Of a stretch of 64,000 bases of DNA, positions 52,561 through 60,598 are shown piece by piece. The translations under genes and the position numbers were made by a program. Position 1 is the first letter of the stretch. Each line of letters starts with the position of its first letter. A model generated the notes under the pieces. It was not told the DNA's origin and did no database searches. It was given only the letters and a program-made list of their open reading frames with translations. Source of the DNA: Labilithrix sp. (GTDB taxonomy: Bacteria > Myxococcota_A > Polyangia > Polyangiales > Polyangiaceae); the NCBI GenBank assembly GCA_019637155.1, contig JAHBWE010000016.1, forward strand, positions 1-64,000, in the 5' to 3' direction.

Positions 52561-53889
52561 ATGTTCCGCCGATCGGAGATCCAGAGCGCGGCCGTTCACG
52601 ACACGCTGCGGCGTCACATCCTCGTCGACGGGTATCCGCTCGTCGTCGATCTCGAGAAGAGCCGCGGATCGCTCGTCCGAGATGCGCTGACGGGCAAGGA
52701 CCTCGTCGACTTCTACGCGTTCTTCGCGTCGAACCCGCTCGGCTTCAACCACCCCGGGCTCCTCGACGAGCGGACGCAGGAGCGGCTCCGAGCCGTCTCT
52801 ACCGTTAAAGTCGCGAACTCCGACAAATATACCACCTACTTCGCCGAGTTCGTCGACACGCTCGAGCGCACCTGCGCGCCGCCCGAGCTCACGAAGTACT
52901 TCTTCGTCGAGGGCGGCGCGCTCGCGGTCGAGAACGCGCTGAAGACGGCGTTCGACTGGAAGGTTCGCAAGAACATCGCGTCGGGCCGCGGCGAGCGAGG
53001 CTACGACGTGCTCCACCTCGAGCACGCGTTCCACGGGCGGTCCGGCTACACGATGAGCCTGACCAACACCGACCCGAACAAGGTGGACTACTTCCCGAAG
53101 TTCCCGTGGCCGCGCGTGCCGTCGCCGATGATCCGCTTCCCGCTCTCGAGGTACGAGGCGGAGGTCGAGGCGCGCGAGAAGGCGACGATCGCGGCGATGG
53201 AGGCGGCGTTCGACGAGCGGCCGCACGACATCGCGGCGATCATCGTCGAGCCGATCCAGAGCGAGGGCGGCGACCACCACTTCCGCGCCTCCTTCTTCAA
53301 GGAGCTGCGCCGCCTCGCCGACGAGAACGACGCGCTCCTCATCTACGACGAGGTGCAGACCGGCGTCGGCGCGACGGGCAAGTGGTGGTGTTACCAGCAC
53401 CACGGCGTGACGCCGGACATCTGCGTCTTCGCGAAGAAGCTCCAGGTCGGCGGCATCTTCGTCGGCGACCGCATCGACGAGGTCGGCAACAACGTCTTCG
53501 TGAAGCCGGGCCGCATCAACTCGACCTGGGGCGGCGGCCTCGTCGACATGGTGCGCGCCACCCGCATCCTGGAGATCATCGTCGACGACGACCTCCTCAC
53601 GAACGCGGCGACGCGCGGGAAGGAGCTCCTCACCGGGCTCGAGAAGCTCTCCGAGCGCCACCCGATCGTCACGAACGCGCGCGGGCAGGGGCTCCTCTGC
53701 GCGATCGATCTGCCGAGCAAGGAGACGCGCGACGCGGCGATCAAGCGCTGCTTCGCCGACGGCATGCTCGTCCTCGCCTGCGGCAAGAGCTCGCTCCGCT
53801 TCCGCCCGACGTTGAACGTCACGCAGGAGATCATCGCCGAGGGCCTCGCGCGCCTCGAGGCGGCGATCACGGAGATCGAGAAGGCGTAG
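52561..53889 (+). CDS. lat: L-lysine 6-transaminase
   Basis: The protein is 442 residues long. ATG 52561 is preferred over the TTG two codons upstream because AAGGA (52550-52554) is correctly spaced from the ATG. It is a class III PLP aminotransferase: FVEGGALAVENALKTAFDWK, HAFHGRSGYTMSLTNTDP, IIVEPIQSEGGDHHF, IYDEVQTGVGATGKWW, and the Schiff-base Lys in FAKKLQVGG (Lys292 or 293), with RINSTWGGGLVDMVRA typical of lysine epsilon-aminotransferases. The product, alpha-aminoadipate semialdehyde, feeds lysine catabolism or secondary metabolism. Its last 23 bp overlap the convergent ABC transporter gene. Confidence 0.9.
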   Translation: MFRRSEIQSAAVHDTLRRHILVDGYPLVVDLEKSRGSLVRDALTGKDLVDFYAFFASNPLGFNHPGLLDERTQERLRAVSTVKVANSDKYTTYFAEFVDTLERTCAPPELTKYFFVEGGALAVENALKTAFDWKVRKNIASGRGERGYDVLHLEHAFHGRSGYTMSLTNTDPNKVDYFPKFPWPRVPSPMIRFPLSRYEAEVEAREKATIAAMEAAFDERPHDIAAIIVEPIQSEGGDHHFRASFFKELRRLADENDALLIYDEVQTGVGATGKWWCYQHHGVTPDICVFAKKLQVGGIFVGDRIDEVGNNVFVKPGRINSTWGGGLVDMVRATRILEIIVDDDLLTNAATRGKELLTGLEKLSERHPIVTNARGQGLLCAIDLPSKETRDAAIKRCFADGMLVLACGKSSLRFRPTLNVTQEIIAEGLARLEAAITEIEKA

Positions 53890-55684
53890 CGCTCGGTCCT
53901 CCGAGCGCGTCTTGGATAGCGCTCGCGTCTTGGGTAGCGAGCCGCCAGCCGCGCGCGCGCTCCTGCGCCGCCCAGAGCCGCGCGTACAGGCCGTCGCGGT
54001 CGACGAGCTCGGCGTGGGTCCCCTCCTCGACGACCTTCCCCGCTTCGAGGACGACGATGCGGTGCGCGCGCCGGATCGTGCGGAGCCGGTGCGCGATGAC
54101 GACCACGGTCTTGTGCTTCACGAGCTCGTCGATCGCGCGCTGGATCTCCGCCTCCGCCGTCGCGTCGACCGACGCGGTCGCCTCGTCGAGGAGCACCACC
54201 GGCGCGTCCTTCAAGATCGCGCGCGCGATCGAGATGCGCTGCCGCTGTCCCCCGGAGAGGGCGCTCCCGCCTTCGCCCACCGGCGTGTCGTACGCGAGCG
54301 GGAGGTCGGCGACGAAGTCGTGGACGTGGGCCGCCTTCGCCGCGGCGACGACCTCCTCGTAGCTCGCGTCGGGCTTGCCGACGCGGATGTTCTCGAGGAC
54401 GGTGCCGGAGAAGAGGACGACGTCCTGGAACACCATCGCGATGTGGCGATGCAGGTCCTCGAAGGAGAGGTCGCGCACGTCGACGCCGCCGATGCGCACC
54501 GCGCCCGATCCCGCGGGCACGTCCCACAGCCGCGCGACGAGGTGCGCGATCGTCGATTTTCCCGCGCCGGAGGGGCCGACGAGCGCGGTGAGCGTGCGCT
54601 CGGGGAAGCGGAGCGAGACGTGCTCGAGCACGTTGCCGCCGCCGCCGTACGTGAACGTGACGTCGTCGAGCTCGATGTCGTGGCGCGCGACCTCCACTTT
54701 CTTCTTCCGCTTCGGATCCGCGAGCGGCGGCTCGGCGAGGAGGCCGTCGATGCGCTCGAGCGCCCGCTCCGCCGCGCGGAGGAGGAGGAACGCGACGCCG
54801 AGGTCGGAGAGCTGGCGCGTGAGGCCGCCGGTGACCATGAGGAAGACGAGGAGCGTGGGCGCCGTGAGCGTGCCGCCGAGCATGAGCCAGCTGCCGAGGA
54901 GCGCCACGAGCACGAGGCTCGCCTCGACCGTGAACGTGTAGACGGAGAGGAGGGGCGTCGGCGCGACGTCGGCGCGGATCATCGCGTCGCGGAGGCGTTC
55001 CATCGAGGCGCGGAGCCGCTCGTAGCCGTCGCCGTGGCGTCCGAACGTGCGGAGCACCGCGATCCCTTGCACGTATTCGACGATGCGCGCGTTCGCGTCG
55101 GCGGAGGCGTCGAGCACGGCGCCGACGTGGCGCGTGAAGATCGGGCTCGTCACGCGGAGCACGACGAGGGCGATCGGCATCGTGAAGAACACGGCGAGGC
55201 CGAGGCGCCAGTCGACGACGCAGAGCCCGGCGCCGACGACGAGCGGCAAGACGAGGCTCGCCGCGAAGACGCCGAAGAGGTGGCTCCAGATGTCCTCGAC
55301 GAGCGCGATGTCCGTCGTCAGCACGCCGGCGAGCTCGCCGATGCGGCGCTCGGAGAAGAAGCCCATCGGCAGCCGCCGCAGCCGGTCGGCCATCCGGATG
55401 CGCGCGTGTCCCATGAGCGAGTGCGCGGCGCTGAAGATGTCGACCATCGCCGGGCGCGCGAAGAGGAGGCGGAGCGCGAGGGCGGCGAGGACGCCGAGCG
55501 TGAGCTGCCAGAGGAGGGCGTGCGAGAGCGTGCCCTCGAGCGCGCGGCGCACGAACACGACGACGAGCGCGTACGGGATCGCGATCGCGACCGCTTCTCC
55601 GAGCGCGAGCCAGAGCCCGCGCGCGAGGCGCGGATCGCGCTTGCCCGCGAGGCGCGAGCCGAGGCCGACGAGCTCGCCGATCAC
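53867..55684 (-). CDS. ABC half-transporter (YbtQ/IrtB-like)
   Basis: The protein is 605 residues long, starting at GTG 55684, which overlaps the preceding stop (GTGA). Six-helix membrane domain with an IrtB/YbtQ-like stretch (MGFFSERRIGELAGVLTTD). The nucleotide-binding domain has VGPSGAGKST, the Q-loop VFQDV, signature LSGGQRQR, Walker B VVLLDEATASVD and the switch His in IAHRL. It pairs with the next half-transporter to form a heterodimer. Such pairs move siderophores or lipophilic compounds. A trailing ~35-residue Ser/Ala/Thr-rich C-terminus converges on and overlaps lat. Confidence 0.9.
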   Translation of the reverse strand: MIGELVGLGSRLAGKRDPRLARGLWLALGEAVAIAIPYALVVVFVRRALEGTLSHALLWQLTLGVLAALALRLLFARPAMVDIFSAAHSLMGHARIRMADRLRRLPMGFFSERRIGELAGVLTTDIALVEDIWSHLFGVFAASLVLPLVVGAGLCVVDWRLGLAVFFTMPIALVVLRVTSPIFTRHVGAVLDASADANARIVEYVQGIAVLRTFGRHGDGYERLRASMERLRDAMIRADVAPTPLLSVYTFTVEASLVLVALLGSWLMLGGTLTAPTLLVFLMVTGGLTRQLSDLGVAFLLLRAAERALERIDGLLAEPPLADPKRKKKVEVARHDIELDDVTFTYGGGGNVLEHVSLRFPERTLTALVGPSGAGKSTIAHLVARLWDVPAGSGAVRIGGVDVRDLSFEDLHRHIAMVFQDVVLFSGTVLENIRVGKPDASYEEVVAAAKAAHVHDFVADLPLAYDTPVGEGGSALSGGQRQRISIARAILKDAPVVLLDEATASVDATAEAEIQRAIDELVKHKTVVVIAHRLRTIRRAHRIVVLEAGKVVEEGTHAELVDRDGLYARLWAAQERARGWRLATQDASAIQDALGGPSATPSRSP

Positions 55685-57819
55685 GACGCGATCTCCCAGT
55701 CGAGCGCCGCGGAGTGATGCTCCCAGAGCTCGCGGTAGAGCGCGCAGCGCTCGAGGAGCGCGTCGTGTTTCCCGCTGTCGAGCACGCGCCCCGCGTCGAG
55801 GACGACGATGCGATCCGCGCCGGCGATCGACGACAGGCGATGGGCGATGACGAGGACGGTGCGGCCCTCGCACGCGGCGTCGATCCCTTCCTGGATCGCG
55901 GCCTCGTTCTCGGCGTCGGCGAAGGCGGTCGCCTCGTCGAGCACGAGGACGGGCGCGTCCTTCAAGAGCGCGCGGGCGATCGAGAGGCGCTGCCGTTCGC
56001 CGCCGGAGAGGCGCGCCCCCCGCTCTCCGATCACGGTGTCGTAGCCCTTCGGGAGCGCGCGGATGAAGTCGTGCGCGCGCGCGGTCCGGCAGGCCGCCTC
56101 GATCTCGTCGTCGCTCGCGCCGGGCCGCGCGATCGCGAGGTTCTCGCGCACGGTGCCGTGGAAGAGGAACACGTCCTGGAACACGACCGCGACGCGGCTC
56201 AACAAGTCGTCGAGCGGCATCGCGCGCACGTCGACGCCGCCGAGCTCGACGCGTCCGCCGGTCACGTCCCACAGCCGGGGGACGAGGCGCCCGATCGTCG
56301 ATTTGCCGGCGCCGGAGGGCCCGACGAGGGCGGTGACCTCGCCGGCCTTCGCCTCGAAGCTGACGGAGGCGAGGGCGTCGGCGCGGTCGTCGTCGGCGTA
56401 CCGGAACGACACGTCGACGAACCGGAGCCCGGCGTCGCGCGGAACGCGCTCGGCCGCGCCTTCGACGTCGCTCTCGACGTCGCTCGCGTCGAGGACGCCG
56501 GCGATGCGGGCGAGCCCGCTCTCGATGCGCTGGACGTTGCCTTGCGCGAACATGAGGCGCACGAGCGAGGCGAGGACCTGCGGTCCGAGGACGAGGAAGA
56601 GGACGAGGTCGGGGAGCGAGAGGGAGCCGCGGAGGTGGAGCCAGCCGCCGAGGGGGAGGAGGACGACGATGCTCGAGCCGATCAGGGTGCCGAAGACGCC
56701 GAAGGCGCCGCCGCTGGTCTTCATGAAGGTGTCGAGCCAAAGGAGCGAGTCCTGGATCGATCGCGCGAGGTCGCCGAACGACTTCGCGCTGAGGCCGAAC
56801 GTCTTGATGACGTGGATGCCGCGGAGGTACTCGAGCAGCGAGGAGTCGGTGCGCTCTTGCAGCTCGCGCCAGCGATCGTGCATCGCGCCCATGTCGCGCA
56901 TCATGAAGGCCATGAGGCCGACGGCGATCGGCGCCATCGCGAACGCCGCGAGCGCCATGCGCCAATCGACGAAGAAGAGGAGCACAGTGGTGAGGACGGG
57001 CACGGCGACGGCGGCGACGCCGTCGGGGAAGTGGTGCGCGACGAACATCTCGATCTGGTTGACGTCGTCCATCATCGTGCGCTTGAGGTCGCCGGTGGAT
57101 CGCCGCGCGAAGAACGAGAGCGGCACCCCCGCGAGCTTCCGCGCCATCGCGACGCGAAGGTCGTGCAGGATCCTGTACGCCGCGACGTGCGCGAGGACGT
57201 TCTGCGCCGCGAGCGCGACCGCGCGCACGCCGAGCGCCGCGAGCGCCACGAACGCGAGCCGCTCCACCTCCCCGATCCGCGGCGGCGCCGCGAACACGGC
57301 CTCCGCCATCTTCGCGATACACACATACGGCACGAGCCCAACCGCCACCCCGACGACCGCCGCGCCCGCGGCCCCCGCGACGCTCCAGGGCCGCCACCCG
57401 AGCAGGAAGAAGACCCCTCGCTTCGCCACCTTCCCATCACTCCGCGCGGTGGCTTCGCTCCGTGCGGTCGCCTCGCCACCTCGTCCCGAGCGCCCGCTCG
57501 GCGCATCCCCCCGCGCGCTCATCCCGCGCCCGAGCTCCGTCGCGTCGGCCGCGCGTGCTGCTGGTGCCGGCGGCACGTCGTTTGGCTCGCGCCCGAGCTC
57601 TGTCGCATCGGCGCGCGCTGTCGCGGGCGCCGGAGGTGCGTCACTCGGGGCATTTGGCTCGCGCGCGAGCTGTGTCGCGTCTGTCGTGCGTGACGCGGCG
57701 TCGCTGGGAGCGGTCGTCTCGTCTGCACTTGCTCGTGGCGCGCCGCTCGTTGCGGTCGGCGCGGCCGCACGTTCTGTCGCGTTTCCCCCGTCTGCCGCCG
57801 ACGTCACGGCTCGATTCAT
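55681..57819 (-). CDS. ABC half-transporter (YbtP/IrtA-like) with repetitive N-terminal leader
   Basis: The protein is 712 residues long, starting at ATG 57819 with GGAGG just 2 bp upstream. The first ~130 residues are a Thr/Ala/Pro/Asp/Glu-rich cytoplasmic leader with three copies of a DAT(E/Q)L unit at residues 47-100, absent from usual half-transporters. The membrane domain resembles YbtP/IrtA (FFARRSTGDLKRTMMDDVNQIE). The NBD has VGPSGAGKST, VFQDVFLFHG, LSGGERQR, LVLDEATAFAD and IAHRLSS. A Fur-box-like palindrome sits 23-41 bp upstream, consistent with iron control. It is the lead gene of the pair. Confidence 0.9.
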   Translation of the reverse strand: MNRAVTSAADGGNATERAAAPTATSGAPRASADETTAPSDAASRTTDATQLAREPNAPSDAPPAPATARADATELGREPNDVPPAPAARAADATELGRGMSARGDAPSGRSGRGGEATARSEATARSDGKVAKRGVFFLLGWRPWSVAGAAGAAVVGVAVGLVPYVCIAKMAEAVFAAPPRIGEVERLAFVALAALGVRAVALAAQNVLAHVAAYRILHDLRVAMARKLAGVPLSFFARRSTGDLKRTMMDDVNQIEMFVAHHFPDGVAAVAVPVLTTVLLFFVDWRMALAAFAMAPIAVGLMAFMMRDMGAMHDRWRELQERTDSSLLEYLRGIHVIKTFGLSAKSFGDLARSIQDSLLWLDTFMKTSGGAFGVFGTLIGSSIVVLLPLGGWLHLRGSLSLPDLVLFLVLGPQVLASLVRLMFAQGNVQRIESGLARIAGVLDASDVESDVEGAAERVPRDAGLRFVDVSFRYADDDRADALASVSFEAKAGEVTALVGPSGAGKSTIGRLVPRLWDVTGGRVELGGVDVRAMPLDDLLSRVAVVFQDVFLFHGTVRENLAIARPGASDDEIEAACRTARAHDFIRALPKGYDTVIGERGARLSGGERQRLSIARALLKDAPVLVLDEATAFADAENEAAIQEGIDAACEGRTVLVIAHRLSSIAGADRIVVLDAGRVLDSGKHDALLERCALYRELWEHHSAALDWEIAS
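57520..57681 (-). repeat. DNA repeats coding DAT(E/Q)L units in the ABC leader
   Basis: Three near-repeats of roughly 63-72 bp encode DATQLAREPN, DATELGREPN and DATELGRGM, with Pro/Ala-rich spacers. They produce a disordered N-terminal extension of the YbtP-like protein. Codon-level similarity suggests expansion by duplication. Confidence 0.75.
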
Positions 57820-57841
57820 GTCCTCCGTTCTAGCAGATGAT

Positions 57842-57860
57842 ATTGAAAGTCAAATTCAAT
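57842..57860. promoter_or_regulatory. AT-rich 19-bp palindrome resembling a Fur box
   Basis: The sequence ATTGAAAGTCAAATTCAAT has perfect ATTGAA/TTCAAT arms and matches the Fur-box form ATTGAAAATGATTTTCAAT at 15 of 19 positions by eye. It lies 23-41 bp before the ATG of the ABC operon and contains TTGAAT/TTGACT hexamers that could be -35 elements on the minus strand. It is the only clear AT-rich island in a very GC-rich window. Binding by Fur is inferred, not shown. Confidence 0.55.
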
Positions 57861-57882
57861 TAGGTCGACGCGTAGGCTTCGA

Positions 57883-57953
57883 CTCGGGAGCGCGAGCGTT
57901 GGGGTCCGCGCTCGGGAGCGCGAGCGTTGGGGTCCGCGCTCGGGAGCGCGAGC
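57883..57953. repeat. 28-bp tandem repeat, about 2.5 copies
   Basis: Units starting CTCGGGAGCGCGAG at 57883, 57911 and 57939 are identical over their shared length. They lie between the ABC operon and the LuxR-type gene and include small inverted repeats (GCGCTC/GAGCGC-like). They could be slippage products or multiple protein sites. Confidence 0.8.
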
Positions 57954-58030
57954 TGCCAATCGCCAGGTGAACGCGATGACGGAGAAGCACGATGCGAGGT
58001 CGCTCGAGGATGCGGCCTTGCATCGTCCAG

Positions 58031-59095
58031 ATGGATTACGATCCCTTGGTGGAGAGCGCGTTTTCCCGAGTTGTGGAGCGTGTTTATGCGGCGGCGGTCG
58101 AACCTGCGGGCTGGTCCGAGGCGCTCCGTTTCCTCGCGGGAGCGGTCGGCGGGACTGCGTGTGGATTTCGGGTCGAGTCGTTCGAGGTGCCCGCCGTCAC
58201 GCAGACGTGGGTAGGCCTCGAGCCCGCGTTCGAGCGCGCCTACGTCGAGCGCTACTGGGCGGACGACGTCTGGGCGATCGAAGCGCGCCGGGGGCCGGTC
58301 GGCTTCGCGCGGACGGGCGACCAGCTCGTCTCGCCGAAGATCAGGAAGGCGAACCCCTTCATCAACGAGCTCTGCGTGCCGTACGAGCTCGACGATCTCG
58401 TCGGCGGTCTCGTCGCGCTCGGTCCGCACGAGATGATCTCCTTCGCCGCGATGAAGCCGCGCGGCGCGCGCCCGTTCGACGCGTCGCACGCCGAGCTCTT
58501 CGAAGCGCTCATCCCTCACATGCGACGGGCGTTGGCGATCGCCGATACGCTCCAGTCCGCTCAGCGCGACGCGCGCACGGCGTGGGACGTCGTCGATCGC
58601 CTGCCCGCCGGCGCGATCGTGCTCGACGCGCGCGGCCGTCGCCTCCACTTGAACGAAGCCGCTCGGCGCATGGTCGCGGCGGGGCTCGACCTCGACGCGC
58701 GCGACTTCCGCGAGATCGTGGCCACGCTCGAGCCCCGGCGCGTGACGACGAGCTCGGGCGCCGTGCTCGCGGTGACGGCGGTCCCGCTTCGCGCGGAGGA
58801 CGACCTCTTCGCCCTCGCGAACGAACGCGGGCGGACGCTCGTCGTCGTGACCGATCCGTCGGCGCGGGTCGGCGCGCCGGCGGAGCTGCTCTCGCAGGTC
58901 TACGGCCTCACCGCGGCCGAGGCGCGCGTCGCGCTCCTCGTCGGCGGCGGCCTCGCGCCGAAGGAGGCGGCCGACCGGCTCGGCACCGCCTGGAACACCG
59001 TGCGCGCGCAGCTCCGGCACGTCTTCGCGAAGACGGGGACGAGCGGACAACCCGCGCTCGCGCGCCTGCTCGTCCTCCTCGGCCTCGCGTCCTGA
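58031..59095 (+). CDS. LuxR-type transcriptional regulator with PAS-like sensor
   Basis: The protein is 354 residues long. ATG 58031 starts just before the conserved part (MDYDPLVESAFSRVVERVY); an upstream in-frame ATG (57992) adds an Arg-rich leader. Residues ~1-200 form a sensor region (FRVESFEVPAVTQTWVGLE, YWADDVWAIEARRG), followed by a PAS-like segment (LPAGAIVLDARGRRLHLNEAARRM). The LuxR HTH is C-terminal (YGLTAAEARVALLVGGGLAPKEAADRLGTAWNTVRAQL in pieces). Divergent from the ABC operon with 211 bp between starts, it may regulate that operon. Confidence 0.85.
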   Translation: MDYDPLVESAFSRVVERVYAAAVEPAGWSEALRFLAGAVGGTACGFRVESFEVPAVTQTWVGLEPAFERAYVERYWADDVWAIEARRGPVGFARTGDQLVSPKIRKANPFINELCVPYELDDLVGGLVALGPHEMISFAAMKPRGARPFDASHAELFEALIPHMRRALAIADTLQSAQRDARTAWDVVDRLPAGAIVLDARGRRLHLNEAARRMVAAGLDLDARDFREIVATLEPRRVTTSSGAVLAVTAVPLRAEDDLFALANERGRTLVVVTDPSARVGAPAELLSQVYGLTAAEARVALLVGGGLAPKEAADRLGTAWNTVRAQLRHVFAKTGTSGQPALARLLVLLGLAS

Positions 59096-59127
59096 CGCCC
59101 GACGCCCGACGCCTGACGCCCGACGCC
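59094..59127. repeat. 7-bp GACGCCC tandem tract
   Basis: Five consecutive GACGCC(C/T) units begin at the LuxR gene's stop codon and run into the intergenic region; two copies of a CGTTGGCCGG motif follow. It is a simple repeat without obvious coding role. Confidence 0.75.
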
Positions 59128-59199
59128 GTTGGCCGGAAGTCGAAAGACGTTGGCCGGCCGGCGAAAGCGGCGCGCGCGCGGCGGCGCTACTGCGTGGGC

Positions 59200-59706
59200 A
59201 TGAACAAGACGACGCTCCTCGCCGCTTCTCTCTCGCTCCTCTCGCTCGTCGCGTGCGCGCCCGCCGACACGGAAGACGCCGCGACGTCCGAGGACGCCTT
59301 CGCCGCCGACGGACCCGCGCTCCGCGTCGACGCGACGTGGCGGCGCGTCGTGACCGGCACGCCGACGTACGGCTACGACGCGACGACGCCGATGGTCGCG
59401 ATCGGCGTGCGCGTCAACGACGCGGCGGTGCGGCGGACGCACCCCGACTTCGACGGCTTCGAGCGCGCGGTCGCGTACGTGCCGCGCGCGGACGGCACGA
59501 CGGAGCGGCGCGAGCTCCCGTTCCGCTACACGACGTGGCAAGGGTACATCCAGCTCTACCCGGTCGACGTGCACGAGGCGGCGGCGTTCTTCGTGTCGGA
59601 GGCGGACCTCGCCGTCATCCGGCGCGACGGCATCACGGTGACGCTCGAGACGAACGCGGGCGTCGTCGGTGGTGACAACGTCGCGGTCGTCGCGAACAAT
59701 CCGTGA
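59200..59706 (+). CDS. small lipoprotein, unknown function
   Basis: The protein is 168 residues long. The signal MNKTTLLAASLSLLSLVAC has a standard lipobox. The mature part is an acidic linker followed by a beta-rich domain (MVAIGVRVNDAAVRRTHPDF, FRYTTWQGYIQLYPVD, ITVTLETNAGVVGGDNVAVV) with no recognisable name. It ends one base before the AraC-type gene's GTG, so translation is probably coupled. No function can be assigned. Confidence 0.72.
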   Translation: MNKTTLLAASLSLLSLVACAPADTEDAATSEDAFAADGPALRVDATWRRVVTGTPTYGYDATTPMVAIGVRVNDAAVRRTHPDFDGFERAVAYVPRADGTTERRELPFRYTTWQGYIQLYPVDVHEAAAFFVSEADLAVIRRDGITVTLETNAGVVGGDNVAVVANNP

Positions 59707-59707
59707 G

Positions 59708-60559
59708 GTGCACGAGATCGACGTCGATCGCGCCGCCGCGCCTGCGTTCGGGATCGCCGAGGACTACGAGCCGTTCCGCGGCGACTGGCACCAGCACGAT
59801 CGCCATCAGCTCCTCTTCGCTGCGCGCGGCACGCTCGTCCTGACGACCGAGGACCGACGCTGGACGCTCCCGCCCGAGCGCGCGGCGTGGATCGCGCGGA
59901 AGGTCCGCCATCGCGTCGAGAGCAGCACCGGCTGCGCGCTGCGCACGGTCTACATCGCCGCCGCGCTCGTGAAGCGCTCGCCGCCCCGCTGCCGCGTCTT
60001 CGCCGTCACCCCGCTCGCACGCGAGATGCTCCTCTACGCGATGCGCTGGGGCCCGACGGGGAGGGGGAGCCCGCCAGACCCGACGGGGCCCCAGAAGCGG
60101 CCGCGCAAGCGAAGCGACCCGAGCGCTCCGCAGGGCCCCGACGTTGACCAAGACCTCGCGGATACGTACTTCCACGCGCTCGGGGCGCTCGCGTCGGAGT
60201 GGATCGCGGACGAGCGGCCGTACTTCCTGCCGGTCGCGAAGTCCGCCGCGACCGCGCGCGCGACGGCGTGGATCGACGAGCACCTCGACGAGGCCACGGT
60301 GGAGCGCGCCGCGGCGGCGGCGAAGGTGTCGGTCCGCACGCTGTCGCGCCGGTTCGAGGACGAGCTGCAGACGAGCTACCGCTCGTACTTGCAAAGTGCA
60401 CGCATGATGCGCGCGATGGAGCTCCTCGCGCGCCCCGACGCGTCGGTGTCCTCCACCGCGCACGCGGTCGGCTTCTCGAGCCTCGGCGCGTTCACGACCG
60501 CGTTCACCGAGCGATGCGGCGAGACCCCGAGCGCCTACCGCAAGCGCGTCACCTCGTAA
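59708..60559 (+). CDS. AraC-family transcriptional regulator with cupin N-terminus and palindromic insert
   Basis: The protein is 283 residues long, from GTG 59708. The N-terminal cupin-type domain (FRGDWHQHDRHQLLFAARG, TLPPERAAWIARKVRHRVE) would bind a small ligand. The C-terminal AraC helices are clear (ATVERAAAAAKVSVRTLSRRFE, noted in part; AHAVGFSSLGAFTTAFTERCGETPSAYRKR in pieces). Between them, residues ~113-150 are a Pro/Arg/Gly-rich stretch (GRGSPPDPTGPQKRPRKR) encoded by a DNA segment with a 9-bp inverted repeat, foreign to the AraC fold. AraC regulators often control siderophore operons such as ybtPQ, so a link to the nearby ABC pair is possible. Confidence 0.85.
   Translation: MHEIDVDRAAAPAFGIAEDYEPFRGDWHQHDRHQLLFAARGTLVLTTEDRRWTLPPERAAWIARKVRHRVESSTGCALRTVYIAAALVKRSPPRCRVFAVTPLAREMLLYAMRWGPTGRGSPPDPTGPQKRPRKRSDPSAPQGPDVDQDLADTYFHALGALASEWIADERPYFLPVAKSAATARATAWIDEHLDEATVERAAAAAKVSVRTLSRRFEDELQTSYRSYLQSARMMRAMELLARPDASVSSTAHAVGFSSLGAFTTAFTERCGETPSAYRKRVTS
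60046..60094 (+). repeat. palindromic in-frame insert within the AraC gene
   Basis: CTGGGGCCC (60046-60054) pairs with GGGCCCCAG (60086-60094), giving a 9-bp perfect stem around a ~31-base G/C-rich loop. The segment encodes part of a Pro/Arg-rich peptide in the linker between cupin and HTH domains. It has the look of a small palindromic element captured in frame. Confidence 0.55.
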
Positions 60560-60598
60560 CCGGCACGACGCGACACGAAAAGTGCCATAGTGCGCGGC

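Noticed and set aside
57883..57953. Short direct repeats as CRISPR or phage attachment sites.
   Set aside because: The units are head-to-tail without spacers, and there is no integrase or tRNA nearby.
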